This document shows, piece by piece, positions 6,923 to 14,366 of a stretch of 14,755 nucleotides of DNA. How positions within the stretch are numbered: position 1 is the stretch's first letter; each line of letters starts with the position of its first letter. Under the pieces are notes generated by a model that did not search any database, was not told the origin of the DNA, and saw nothing but the letters and a program-made list of their open reading frames with translations. Source of the stretch: Alangreenwoodia sp964438605 (GTDB taxonomy: Bacteria; Bacillota; Clostridia; Peptostreptococcales; Anaerovoracaceae); assembly GCA_964438605.1 (NCBI GenBank), contig CAYTKT010000048.1, forward strand, positions 1 to 14,755, read 5' to 3'. A program made the position numbers and the translations under genes.

Positions 6923-9625
6923 TTACAGTTTTTCTTCTATTATTACAAGCCGCTCCGACACCGTCTTCAGCATGTCCTCATACTTTGCCAGCTTCTCACG
7001 CTCCTTATGGATTACCTGATTTGGCGCTTTCTTTACAAAATTCTCATTTGCAAGCTTGCCGCTGACTCTGGCAACCTCACCCTCAAGCTTTTTCTTTTCC
7101 CTTGTCAGTCGCTCAAATTCCGCCTTGTAATCCATCAGCTCGTCCATTGCGATGAGAATTTCGCCGTCACGGATAACGCCTGACATGACTTCCTCCACAA
7201 CTTCCGACTTATCTGAAACATACGTAATCTCAGACACGTTGGCCTGAGTCATGATATGATGTTCCACACGCTTCAGATCTTCCGCAGCCCGGCCCGATAC
7301 CGCGATAATCGCGCGAACTTTCTTTGACGGTGCAGCCTCCGCTTCCGCACGGATATTTCTTATCGTTCTGACAGCCTCCATGACGCGTCCGATCACGTCT
7401 TCTTCCTTCGGGAACGAAAGCAACTCGTCGTATACCGGCCATTCCTGCCGCATCAAATAGCCCTTCGGATTTTCCGCCGTAATTTCCCTGTCGAGACGCG
7501 GCAGGCAGCTCCAGATTTCTTCAGTAATAAACGGCATCACAGGATGAAGCAACTTCAGCAGATCTTTGAGAACTTTGACGAGCACCGCCCTGACAACTTT
7601 CTTATCTTCATCATCATCGCCGTAAAGGCGGCTCTTGACAAGTTCAATATACCAGTCGCAGTAATGATTCCAGATCAGATCATACACTTTCTGGGTTGCC
7701 AGCGACAATTCAAACTTTTCCATATTTGCCGTAATCTCGGCTGCCGCCGAATTGACAGTCGACAAAATCCAGCGATCCTCGTCATGAAGCGCCAACGCCC
7801 CTATGCCGCCGGAATCATCGGCAATCGGCAGAAATTCGTCGTCTTCGCCCGTCAGATTCATGATTACGAAACGTGACGCGTTCCAGAGCTTATTCGCAAA
7901 ATTCCGGCTGGAGTCCAGCTTTTCTGTAATAAAACGCATATCATTACCCGGCGTAATGCCGTTGATCAGCATAAAACGAAGCGCATCGGCGCCGTAATTC
8001 TTTATGATTTCCAGCGGGTCTATCCCGTTTCCGAGGGATTTGCTCATTTTACGTCCCTCGGCGTCTCTTACAAGCCCATGAACATATACATATTTAAATG
8101 GAACTTTACCCATTGTGTCTAGTCCGGAAAAGACCATACGAACGACCCAGAAAAAAATAATATCGTAACCCGTAACGAGAACGCTGGTCGGGTAAAAATA
8201 TTTCAAGTCTTCCGTCTCATCCGGCCATCCCAGCGTCGAAAACGGCCACAGGGCAGAGCTGAACCAGGTATCAAGCACGTCCTCATCCTGTCTGAGGTGT
8301 GTGCTGCCGCACTTCGGACATTTTTCAGGCGCCGATTCCGCTACAATAATCTCGCCGCAATCGTCACAGTAATATGCCGGAATCCTGTGACCCCACCAGA
8401 GCTGACGGGAAATGCACCAGTCACGGATATCTTCAAGCCACTGCAGATACGTCTTTTCAAACCGCTCCGGAACGTGGACCAGATCGCCGTTTCTCGCCGC
8501 TTCGACAGCCGGCTCTGCCAGCGTCTTCATTTTAACGAACCACTGGTCTGACAACATGGGCTCAACGACTGTGTGACATCTGTAACATTCACCGATCGGA
8601 ATACTCTTATCCTCAACTTTTACGAGATAACCGGCTTCATCGAGGTCCCTGACAAGCGCTTTCCTGCAGGCAAAACGATCCATGCCTTCGTATTTTCCTG
8701 CCATGGAATTCATCGTTGCGTCGTCATTTAAACAGGACCACTTTGGCAGATCGTGGCGCTCTCCCACTTCAAAGTCGTTCGGGTCATGCGCCGGCGTAAT
8801 CTTAACGGCGCCCGTTCCCTTTTCAGGATCAGGATAAGGGTCAGCGATAATTGGCACTTCACGCTCAACAATCGGAACGATGACCGTCTTGCCGATCATA
8901 TCTTTATATCGCTCGTCCTTTGGACTGACTGCCACAGCGCAGTCGCCAAACATCGTTTCAGGGCGTGATGTAGCGACGACAATTCCTTCCCCGCCGTCCG
9001 CGCCTCTATATCTGACGTAATAATATTTTGCGTTTTTATCTTCGTGCTCAACCTCCACGTCAGACAACGACGTGCCGCACTCAGGACACCAGTTAATCAG
9101 CCGCTTTCCTCTGTAAATCAGTCCTCTGTTATATAAATCGACAAACCTTTTGACGACGGCGCGATTGCATCCCTCGTCCATCGTAAAACGTTCGCGCTTC
9201 CAGTCGCACGAACTTCCGAGCTTTCTGATCTGCTGCTTAATCGTTCCGCCGTATTCTTCCTTCCAGTCCCAGACCCTTTTCAAAAATTCCTCGCGGCCCA
9301 GTTCTTCCTTCGTCTTTCCTTCTTCCTCACGGATTTTCTCTACGACTTTAACTTCCGTAGCAATACTTGCATGATCTGTGCCCGGCACCCAAAGGGTATT
9401 GTACCCCTGCATTCTTCGGAAACGAATCAGAAAATCCTGCAGCGTCTGGTCAAGCGCATGGCCCATGTGGAGCTTTCCCGTGATATTCGGCGGCGGCATG
9501 ACGATAGTAAACGGTTTTTTTGTATGATCATCGCTCGGAGCAAAAGCCCCGTTCTTTTCCCAATCCTCGTATATCCGCGTTTCAAACTCCTTCGGATCAT
9601 ACGTCTTCGCCAAATTTTTTGCCAT
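6923..9625 (-). CDS. valS: Valyl-tRNA synthetase
   Basis: This class Ia aminoacyl-tRNA synthetase charges tRNA-Val and edits mischarged threonine. The 900-residue length is typical of the bacterial enzyme. The ATP-binding HIGH motif appears as HMGH (53-56, within PPPNITGKLHMGH). The KMSKS motif is at 526-530 (GRKMSKSLGNG). The CP1 editing domain includes ATSRPETMFGD and TGAVKITPAHDPNDFEVG. Cys pairs at 420/423 and 436/439 form a zinc-ribbon-like insert. The anticodon-binding domain has NASRFVIMN, and the C-terminus is the expected coiled-coil arm (MDYKAEFERLTREKKKLEGE). The ATG is preceded by AAAGGAG. No T-box leader hallmark is visible in the 574 nt upstream, which instead hold tandem repeats. 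Confidence 0.99.
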   Translation of the reverse strand: MAKNLAKTYDPKEFETRIYEDWEKNGAFAPSDDHTKKPFTIVMPPPNITGKLHMGHALDQTLQDFLIRFRRMQGYNTLWVPGTDHASIATEVKVVEKIREEEGKTKEELGREEFLKRVWDWKEEYGGTIKQQIRKLGSSCDWKRERFTMDEGCNRAVVKRFVDLYNRGLIYRGKRLINWCPECGTSLSDVEVEHEDKNAKYYYVRYRGADGGEGIVVATSRPETMFGDCAVAVSPKDERYKDMIGKTVIVPIVEREVPIIADPYPDPEKGTGAVKITPAHDPNDFEVGERHDLPKWSCLNDDATMNSMAGKYEGMDRFACRKALVRDLDEAGYLVKVEDKSIPIGECYRCHTVVEPMLSDQWFVKMKTLAEPAVEAARNGDLVHVPERFEKTYLQWLEDIRDWCISRQLWWGHRIPAYYCDDCGEIIVAESAPEKCPKCGSTHLRQDEDVLDTWFSSALWPFSTLGWPDETEDLKYFYPTSVLVTGYDIIFFWVVRMVFSGLDTMGKVPFKYVYVHGLVRDAEGRKMSKSLGNGIDPLEIIKNYGADALRFMLINGITPGNDMRFITEKLDSSRNFANKLWNASRFVIMNLTGEDDEFLPIADDSGGIGALALHDEDRWILSTVNSAAAEITANMEKFELSLATQKVYDLIWNHYCDWYIELVKSRLYGDDDEDKKVVRAVLVKVLKDLLKLLHPVMPFITEEIWSCLPRLDREITAENPKGYLMRQEWPVYDELLSFPKEEDVIGRVMEAVRTIRNIRAEAEAAPSKKVRAIIAVSGRAAEDLKRVEHHIMTQANVSEITYVSDKSEVVEEVMSGVIRDGEILIAMDELMDYKAEFERLTREKKKLEGEVARVSGKLANENFVKKAPNQVIHKEREKLAKYEDMLKTVSERLVIIEEKL

Positions 9626-9706
9626 AACTGATTTGTTCTCCTTTATTTATAGATTATTTACTTCTCTGTATTTATGTAACCTGTGCGTCAGTACACTGCC
9701 GGCGGC

Positions 9707-9906
9707 TGTTCCTCGCGCATCGCACAGACATCTCGCTAAGGTCATTCTTCACGCATCACGCAGACATCTCGCTAAGGTCATTCTTCGCGCATCGCGCAGA
9801 CATCTTGCTAAGGTCATTCTTCGCGCATCGCGCAGACATCTTGCTAAGGTCATTCTTCGCACATCGCACAGACATCTCGCTAAGGTCATTCCTCACGCAT
9901 CGCACA
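9707..9906. repeat. 36-bp tandem repeat array (about 5.6 copies)
   Basis: Full units lie at 9707-9742, 9743-9778, 9779-9814, 9815-9850 and 9851-9886, and a truncated unit at 9887-9906. Each unit ends GACATC(T/C)(T/C)GCTAAGGT and contains a small GC-rich dyad near CGCGCATCGCG. Units three and four are identical, which implies recent duplication. There are no variable spacers, so this is a minisatellite and not a CRISPR array. Confidence 0.93.
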
Positions 9907-9917
9907 CCAACATGTAC

Positions 9918-10040
9918 TGCAAGACATTTCCCGGCGCATCTGCCCGCCGGCAGCACACACCGCAAGACATTTATCAACTCACCGCCACGCCAGCACACGC
10001 CGCAAGGCATTTATCAACTCACTGCCACGCCAACACACGC
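9918..10040. repeat. Second tandem array, about 40-bp unit
   Basis: Two close 40-bp copies lie at 9961-10000 and 10001-10040, each starting CGCAA(G)(A/G)CATTTATCAACTC and ending CACACGC. A more divergent copy of about 43 bp at 9918-9960 shares GCAAGACATTT at its start and CAGCACACAC at its end. The unit differs from the neighbouring 36-bp array. Confidence 0.8.
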
Positions 10041-10199
10041 CGCAGACCATTCCTCGCGCATCGCGACACGCTATGGTTTTCCTGTGCGTCAATGCATCAG
10101 AGCAGCCAATCATCGCCTAAAACCGATATACATTTCATCTTTCTCCCGCAGTTCACCCGCTGTATAATTTATCATTTTACCACGCGTCCCATTGCCGCG

Positions 10200-10862
10200 T
10201 CATTCATAATCTGCAAACTTTTTTAAAAATGTGCGCCTGTGTATCGGGCACAGGCCTGCCTCCTCAATCCCTGCATAATGCGCCTTTGTGCCGTACCCTT
10301 TATTGCGGTCAAACGCATACTGTGGATAAATTTCGTGATAGCGCACCATCATCCTGTCACGCGTCACTTTAGCTACAATAGAAGCCGCCGCCACAGAGAC
10401 GCTTTCGGAGTCGCCTCTGATAATACCCGTCTGCGGTATATCGACATCGGGCAGCGTCAGTGCGTCGATCAGCACATGATTCGGTTTGGGATCAAGCTGC
10501 CTGACTGCATCAGACATAGCCTCTTTCGTAGCTTCCAAAATATTGATACGGTCAATGACCTGATTATCCTTCATTCCGATGCTCCAGGCAACTGCCTTTT
10601 CCAAAATAATCCTGTAAAGTTCCTCTCGACGTTTCTCCGACAGCTTTTTTGAATCGTTGACGCCGATTACGTCAAAATCAGCCGGAAGAATGACAGCCGC
10701 AGCCACCACGGGTCCCGCCAGCGGGCCTCTGCCCACCTCGTCAACACCGGCAATCAGCGACACAGCGCCCCGTTCGTTTCCATTTTTATATAAATCATTC
10801 TCATACATTTTCATGCGTATGAGATCCTGCTTCATCTTTTCCAGTCGTTCTGCTTTTGTCAT
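10200..10862 (-). CDS. rnhB: Ribonuclease HII
   Basis: RNase HII cleaves RNA in RNA-DNA hybrids and starts removal of single ribonucleotides misincorporated in DNA. The 220-residue product has the catalytic IAGVDEVGRGPLAGPVV motif (Asp41, Glu42), DSKKLSEKRRE, LIDALTL (Asp133) and GDSESVSVAAASIVAKVTRD (probably Asp151), the four acidic residues expected. The C-terminus GYGTKAHYAGIEEAGLCPIHRRTF is the standard family block. An N-terminal extension of about 35 residues is hydrophilic, as in many Bacillota homologues. The ATG has only a weak upstream site (GGGAA). A 43-codon open frame ends in an ATGA overlap with this start, which may or may not matter. It lies between rbgA and valS on the same strand but is separated from both by unusually long spacers. 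Confidence 0.97.
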   Translation of the reverse strand: MTKAERLEKMKQDLIRMKMYENDLYKNGNERGAVSLIAGVDEVGRGPLAGPVVAAAVILPADFDVIGVNDSKKLSEKRREELYRIILEKAVAWSIGMKDNQVIDRINILEATKEAMSDAVRQLDPKPNHVLIDALTLPDVDIPQTGIIRGDSESVSVAAASIVAKVTRDRMMVRYHEIYPQYAFDRNKGYGTKAHYAGIEEAGLCPIHRRTFLKKFADYE

Positions 10863-11218
10863 AATACTTTTCCCATTTTTCGGCTTAAAATCTTTTCATT
10901 CTTCCTGATTACGCCGCCTTGCCCGTTCACAATCCGCGCTGTCTTGCCATTTGAAATTTCCGGCACCTTGCTGATGACGTTCCCTGGCACACAGCTTCCT
11001 GCATTCGGCCACGGTTTTGCTCACTTCTCTGTTGACTCCGGCTCCTCTCCGTCCTGCCTGCCAAAACTTCCGGCACATACTTCCTCACCGGGATGCAGCA
11101 AAGTCCGATTCTTTCAGCATCTCCCTATCCACATTCTTCCTGTTTTCCGGTTCTGACAATCGTCACCGCCGCTTGCTGCTGTTTCACTTTTCGGTGCCGC
11201 CGGGCCGTTTCTTCTTTC
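10863..11218. other. 356-nt spacer between rbgA and rnhB, no secure gene
   Basis: I see no conserved protein, RNA gene or terminator here. Two weak minus-strand frames exist. One of 60 codons lies at 10896-11078, with GAGG only 4 nt before its ATG. The other, of 43 codons, starts at GTG 10988-10990 and ends at 10859 in an ATGA overlap with the rnhB start. Two similar short stretches on the minus strand, both starting GTGCCGGAA, suggest an old degenerate duplication. In related genomes rbgA and rnhB are usually closely spaced. Confidence 0.6.
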
Positions 11219-12076
11219 TCAGCAGCGTTCAAGCGTAATTTTTCCGATTTTTCCACCCCGGAATTCATCGAGAACCGTCTTCGCCGTCCGTTCATAATCA
11301 ATACGCCTGCCGGAAAAAATAAATCCCCTTTTCCGTGCGATTTCTTCCATTGCTTCCAGACTGTCCTCGCTGATTTCTTCCAATTTATACCGAGATTTAA
11401 GCAGTTCCCTGTAATCTCGCAGCAAGACTTTAATCAATTCCAGGCAAAGAGTTTCCACGTCAAGGATCTCGTCCCTGATCGAACCGCAAAATGCCAGATT
11501 CAGCCCGACATCCGGATCTTCAAACTTCGGCCAGAGAATCCCCGGCGTATCGAGAAGCTGCATTCCGTTTGTCAGCGTCAGCCATTGTTTTCCACGGGTA
11601 ACACCGGGCCTGTCGCCCGTTTTCGCACTCTTTTTTCCCGTCAGTTTATTAATCAGCGACGATTTTCCCACATTTGGCACGCCGACGATCATTAAACGCA
11701 GCGGGCGTTTCCTCACAGTCTTTTGATCCCTCTCCGCCTTAATTTCACCAAGCCTCTTATAAATCTGGCTAATCCCTGCGCCCGTATTACAATTAACCGC
11801 CACGGCAAACGATTCGTCCGCCGTCAGTCTGCTTTTCCATGCCGCCGTCTGATCGCTGTCAGCCAGATCAACTTTATTGAGAACGATGATCCGCGTCCTG
11901 TCCTTCACAAGCTCGTCTATCACCGGATTCCTGCTGGAAACCGGAATTCGCGCATCGATCACCTCAATTACAGCATCGACCAGTTTCAGATTTTCCTGAA
12001 TCATCTCCCGCGTCTTTTTCATGTGACCGGGATACCAGTTGATCCCCGCGGCAAACCTTCTGCTTTCCTCGTCCAT
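11219..12076 (-). CDS. rbgA: Ribosome biogenesis GTPase A
   Basis: RbgA (YlqF) is a circularly permuted GTPase that acts late in 50S subunit assembly. The permuted order is visible: G4 NKVD (67-70) comes before G1 GVPNVGKSS (132-140), then G2 Thr160 in RPGVTRGKQW and G3 DTPG (176-179). The N-terminus has the family signature INWYPGHMKKTR (12-23) and DAVIEVIDARIPVSSRNP. The C-terminal ANTAR-like helical domain follows. At 285 residues it is full length. The ATG is preceded by AAAGGA at about 10 nt. It is the first minus-strand gene after the 870-nt divergent spacer and may lead the transcription unit. The linkage rbgA-rnhB is common in Bacillota. Confidence 0.97.
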   Translation of the reverse strand: MDEESRRFAAGINWYPGHMKKTREMIQENLKLVDAVIEVIDARIPVSSRNPVIDELVKDRTRIIVLNKVDLADSDQTAAWKSRLTADESFAVAVNCNTGAGISQIYKRLGEIKAERDQKTVRKRPLRLMIVGVPNVGKSSLINKLTGKKSAKTGDRPGVTRGKQWLTLTNGMQLLDTPGILWPKFEDPDVGLNLAFCGSIRDEILDVETLCLELIKVLLRDYRELLKSRYKLEEISEDSLEAMEEIARKRGFIFSGRRIDYERTAKTVLDEFRGGKIGKITLERC

Positions 12077-12168
12077 CTATGAACTATCCTTTCCGCTTTC
12101 CTGCCTATTTTTACAATTTACACTGCATTTTCCCGCATATCCTTATAAATTTCCTGATGGATGAAAAC

Positions 12169-12177
12169 AGTATAACA
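12169..12177 (-). promoter_or_regulatory. Candidate extended -10 promoter for rbgA
   Basis: On the minus strand TGTTATACT gives an extended -10 (TG-n-TATACT) about 90 nt before the rbgA ATG. The upstream region is A/T-rich (runs of A at 12187-12214) but has no good -35 hexamer, as expected for extended -10 promoters. Function is inferred. Confidence 0.4.
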
Positions 12178-12711
12178 TAAAATTGTTTTTTTATTGCTTT
12201 TTGTATTCAAAAAAATACGCCGCAGGAATGGTTATTTTCCGTCCATGCAGTAGTCTATCCGCACAGTTTCCCAGGATTTTTAAATTTTTCAGGCATATCA
12301 ATTTTTTAGGCTTTCCGATTTCTCTATAACTTCTCGATACTTCCCGATCAGTTTCAATCTCACCAGATTTCCCGCTCTTTCCGTTTGGAATATTGCGCTG
12401 GTTTTGAAATGCTGGCGTGGAAGCGCTTCCTGAAAAAAGTTTCAAGGAAAAAGCCGAAAAACACATTGAGCGGAAATGGAACGAAAACAGAAGAAAAACA
12501 GGAAAAAATATGAAATCATAGAGTTCACTGAGAAATGGAACGACGCGCAGCAATCCCTGTTTATCCAGAGAAAATGGATTCGCGAAGCGGCAGAAATCCG
12601 GAGAGCAGAGTGATGGAAAGCGTGATTCCGTTCCGAAAAGCCGGTTCAAAATTTTTTGAAAAAACGTCAGCGATAAGTATGATGAGAAAAAGACTTCTTT
12701 TAGTGAGATCG

Positions 12712-12741
12712 GATTTTCGCAGAATATTTCATTCTGCGAAA
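12712..12741 (+). repeat. Left palindromic site flanking the recombinase gene
   Basis: Arms TTTCGCAGAAT (12715-12725) and ATTCTGCGAAA (12731-12741) are perfect 11-bp inverted repeats around ATTTC. The block 12712-12736 recurs exactly, 25 nt, on the opposite strand at 14179-14203 beyond the recombinase gene. The 11-5-11 layout resembles tyrosine recombinase core sites (paired binding arms and a short asymmetric spacer), though hairpin roles in RNA are also possible. Confidence 0.8.
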
Positions 12742-12820
12742 CGGGATTCTTCGGATTTTTTGTTTCTTGCTTGCCGAATAGATTCACAAAACAATAACAT
12801 TTTACAGAAAATTTTAAAAA

Positions 12821-12850
12821 TTGTCAATTCTATCGGACCGAAAATGAAAT
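12821..12850 (+). promoter_or_regulatory. Candidate promoter of the recombinase gene
   Basis: TTGTCA at 12821-12826 matches the -35 consensus in five of six positions. TGAAAT at 12845-12850 matches the -10 in four of six, with an 18-nt spacer. It lies inside the segment bounded by the inverted sites, about 100 nt before the recombinase ATG. Confidence 0.4.
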
Positions 12851-12888
12851 TTATGGGGTAATTTGGGAAGAATATCCTGAAAAGATAC

Positions 12889-12901
12889 GAATGTTTCATT
12901 C
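12889..12901 (+). promoter_or_regulatory. Third, partial copy of the recombinase-flanking site core
   Basis: GAATGTTTCATTC differs at one position in 13 from the core GAATATTTCATTC of the left site (12723-12735), in the same orientation. It sits between the candidate promoter and the recombinase start, where recombinase binding could repress its own gene. The outer arms are not conserved. Confidence 0.35.
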
Positions 12902-12946
12902 ATTCGCCGTCAAAATTCACGTCAAACGAAAGCGAGGGAAAAACTT

Positions 12947-14161
12947 ATGCCGCGAAAAGGAGAAAATATCTACAAACGCAAAGACGGGCGCTGGGAAGGA
13001 CGCTATATCAAATCGCGCAACACACAGGGAAAGGCAAAGTACGGTTATGTTTATGCGAAAACATACCGCGAAGTAAAGAAGAAACTGGCTTGCATGGTAA
13101 GAGAGGCCGGCAAGAAAAAAGAAACGTCGGAACATGGGAGCCTGACGCTGCTTTCAGAACATAACGAAAATCCGGTGACATTCCGTAAAGCAGCGGAGCA
13201 GTGGTTCCAAGCGGCAAAGCCGCGCATCAAAGAATCTACCGCTAATAAATACGAGAGTGTCCTGCGACTGCATCTTTTTCCGGCGCTGGGGGACATCGCA
13301 CTTCAGGAATTTTCCGACCAGCTGATCGAAGAACACTGTCAAACCCTCCTGCGCTCTGGCGGAAAAAAGAAAACCGGACTTTCTGCGCGGACGGTCTTGG
13401 GCGTGCTGTCCGTGCTGCGCGGAGTTTTGCGTTTCGCCGTCCAAAGCGGACAGCCCGTTTCGTGTGATGCACGCTCGATTCACATCCGTTCAAAGAAAAA
13501 GGAAAAACGGATCTTAAGCCGTGGGGAACAGGAACGTCTGTGCCGTCATCTGATTTCTGACCGGAATGCCTACCATATGGGAATTCTGGTCAGTTTGTTT
13601 ACCGGACTGCGCATCGGGGAAGTCTGTGCGCTGCGATGGGAGGATATTTCTCTGAGGGAAAAGACGATCCGCGTCTGCCGGACGATGCAGCGCGTGCGGG
13701 AACAGGCAGAGTCCGAAAAAAAGACAAAGATTCTCGTCAGCGCCCCAAAGAGCGCATCTTCTGTGCGGACGATTCCAATGCCGGATATTCTGGTTCGGTT
13801 GATAGAAGAATATCAGAATCATACGGGTTCCACCTCCGGCTACTTTCTGTCGCTTCCCGGAAAAAAGCATCTGGACCCGCGTACCCTGCAAAACCGGTTT
13901 CAACAAGCGCTAAAAGAGAGTGGAATCTCAAAAAGAAACTTTCACGCATTGCGCCATACGTTTGCCACACGCTGTGTGGAACTGGGATTTGATGTGAAAA
14001 GTCTGAGTGAGATTCTGGGCCATTCGAGCGTCAATTTGACGATGAATCTTTATGTTCATCCGACGATGGAACTGAAAAAACAGAATATGAAACGTCTTTC
14101 GGCGCTTTTCGCCGTCACGCTGTGCCGTCAGGAAGCGGAAGAACCGTTGAAATATGCATAA
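12947..14161 (+). CDS. Tyrosine recombinase (Tn916-like integrase family)
   Basis: The enzyme cuts and rejoins DNA at specific sites through a 3'-phosphotyrosine intermediate. The 404-residue protein has three parts. An N-terminal arm-type DNA-binding region (about 1-50) contains GENIYKRKDGRWEGRYIKSR. A SAM-like core-binding domain (about 77-170) contains FRKAAEQWFQAAKPRIKEST. The C-terminal catalytic domain (about 186-385) has all six expected residues: Arg222 (FTGLRIGEV), Lys268, His333 and Arg336 (HALRHTFATR), His359 (LGHSS) and the nucleophile Tyr369 (MNLYVHP). The ATG is preceded by GAGGG with about 8 nt spacing. There is no excisionase, relaxase or phage gene beside it. Instead it is bracketed by inverted palindromic sites and followed by an exported RCC1-repeat gene, suggesting local inversion rather than element mobility. 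Family assignment is secure; the job is inferred. Confidence 0.95.
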   Translation: MPRKGENIYKRKDGRWEGRYIKSRNTQGKAKYGYVYAKTYREVKKKLACMVREAGKKKETSEHGSLTLLSEHNENPVTFRKAAEQWFQAAKPRIKESTANKYESVLRLHLFPALGDIALQEFSDQLIEEHCQTLLRSGGKKKTGLSARTVLGVLSVLRGVLRFAVQSGQPVSCDARSIHIRSKKKEKRILSRGEQERLCRHLISDRNAYHMGILVSLFTGLRIGEVCALRWEDISLREKTIRVCRTMQRVREQAESEKKTKILVSAPKSASSVRTIPMPDILVRLIEEYQNHTGSTSGYFLSLPGKKHLDPRTLQNRFQQALKESGISKRNFHALRHTFATRCVELGFDVKSLSEILGHSSVNLTMNLYVHPTMELKKQNMKRLSALFAVTLCRQEAEEPLKYA

Positions 14162-14175
14162 GAAGAAGTGGATTG

Positions 14176-14205
14176 TCACAGAATGAAATATTCTGCGAAA
14201 ATCTT
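14176..14205 (-). repeat. Right palindromic site flanking the recombinase gene
   Basis: Positions 14179-14203 are the exact reverse complement of 12712-12736. The second arm is less perfect here (ATTCTGTGACA against ATTCTGCGAAA). The ATTTC spacer is asymmetric and lies in opposite orientation to the left site, so recombination between the two would invert the roughly 1.5 kb between them. The site starts 18 nt after the recombinase stop and about 165 nt before the RCC1 gene. Confidence 0.8.
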
Positions 14206-14214
14206 GACGGCGCT

Positions 14215-14254
14215 TAACGATGATTGTTTTTCCTGACAGGAAAAAGCTAACGAT
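14215..14254. repeat. Palindrome flanked by short direct repeats upstream of the RCC1-repeat gene
   Basis: TTTTTCC (14227-14233) and GGAAAAA (14239-14245) form an inverted repeat around TGACA. The direct repeat TAACGAT lies on each side at 14215-14221 and 14248-14254. There is no U-tract after the stem on either strand, so it is a poor terminator. It could be a regulator operator or an accessory recombination site. Confidence 0.5.
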
Positions 14255-14325
14255 CCATTTGCGAAGAAGATATTCCGTTCAGTTATGGTACAAGGTTATG
14301 GAAAATGTTATTTGCGTGATGTTTT

Positions 14326-14334
14326 TATTATATA
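14326..14334 (+). promoter_or_regulatory. Possible -10 region of the RCC1-repeat gene
   Basis: TATTAT (14326-14331) overlaps TATATA (14329-14334), about 35 nt before the ATG, in an A/T-rich stretch. No convincing -35 hexamer is found at 16-18 nt upstream, so the call is weak; transcription might instead come through from the recombinase gene. Confidence 0.3.
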
Positions 14335-14366
14335 GAAAACGCGATTAAGGAAAGGAGAAAGATATC

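Larger units (their letters stand above)
9626..10199. other. Gene-free, repeat-filled spacer between rnhB and valS
   Basis: This 574-nt gap holds two tandem arrays (9707-9906 and 9918-10040) and an isolated half unit at 10048-10065 (CATTCCTCGCGCATCGCG). Long open frames on both strands run through it only because 36 is a multiple of three and the repeats lack stops. The valS Shine-Dalgarno lies at its left end. I found no T-box signature (such as GGGTGGTACCGCG) on the minus strand, no clear promoter and no terminator. Confidence 0.8.
12077..12946. other. 870-nt divergent spacer between rbgA and the recombinase gene
   Basis: This stretch holds the candidate rbgA promoter (12169-12177), a perfect palindrome at 12715-12741, a candidate recombinase promoter (12821-12850) and a degenerate site core (12889-12901). 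The plus strand is strikingly purine-rich from about 12430 to 12720 and more pyrimidine-rich just left of that. The asymmetry leaves a 198-codon minus frame and a 108-codon plus frame open, but neither has a ribosome binding site or recognisable motifs, so I call no gene. Confidence 0.6.

Noticed and set aside
9707..9906. CRISPR array
   Set aside because: The 36-bp period fits a repeat, but units are directly abutting with no unique spacers and there are no cas genes.
9633..10226. 197-codon plus-strand frame and 84-codon minus-strand frame through the repeats
   Set aside because: Both stay open because the repeat unit is a multiple of three without stops. The plus frame begins with TTG without a ribosome binding site and lies antisense to the valS leader.
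12715..12741. Intrinsic terminator
   Set aside because: The stem is strong, but no U-tract follows directly on either strand; the nearest T run on the plus strand is well downstream.
12191..12787. 198-codon minus-strand gene upstream of rbgA
   Set aside because: The product is Phe/Ser/Lys-rich with no motifs, starts at GTG without a ribosome binding site, overlaps the palindromic site, and is explained by purine bias of the opposite strand.
12535..12861. 108-codon plus-strand gene before the recombinase
   Set aside because: No ribosome binding site, no recognisable motifs, and it runs through the palindrome and the candidate promoter.
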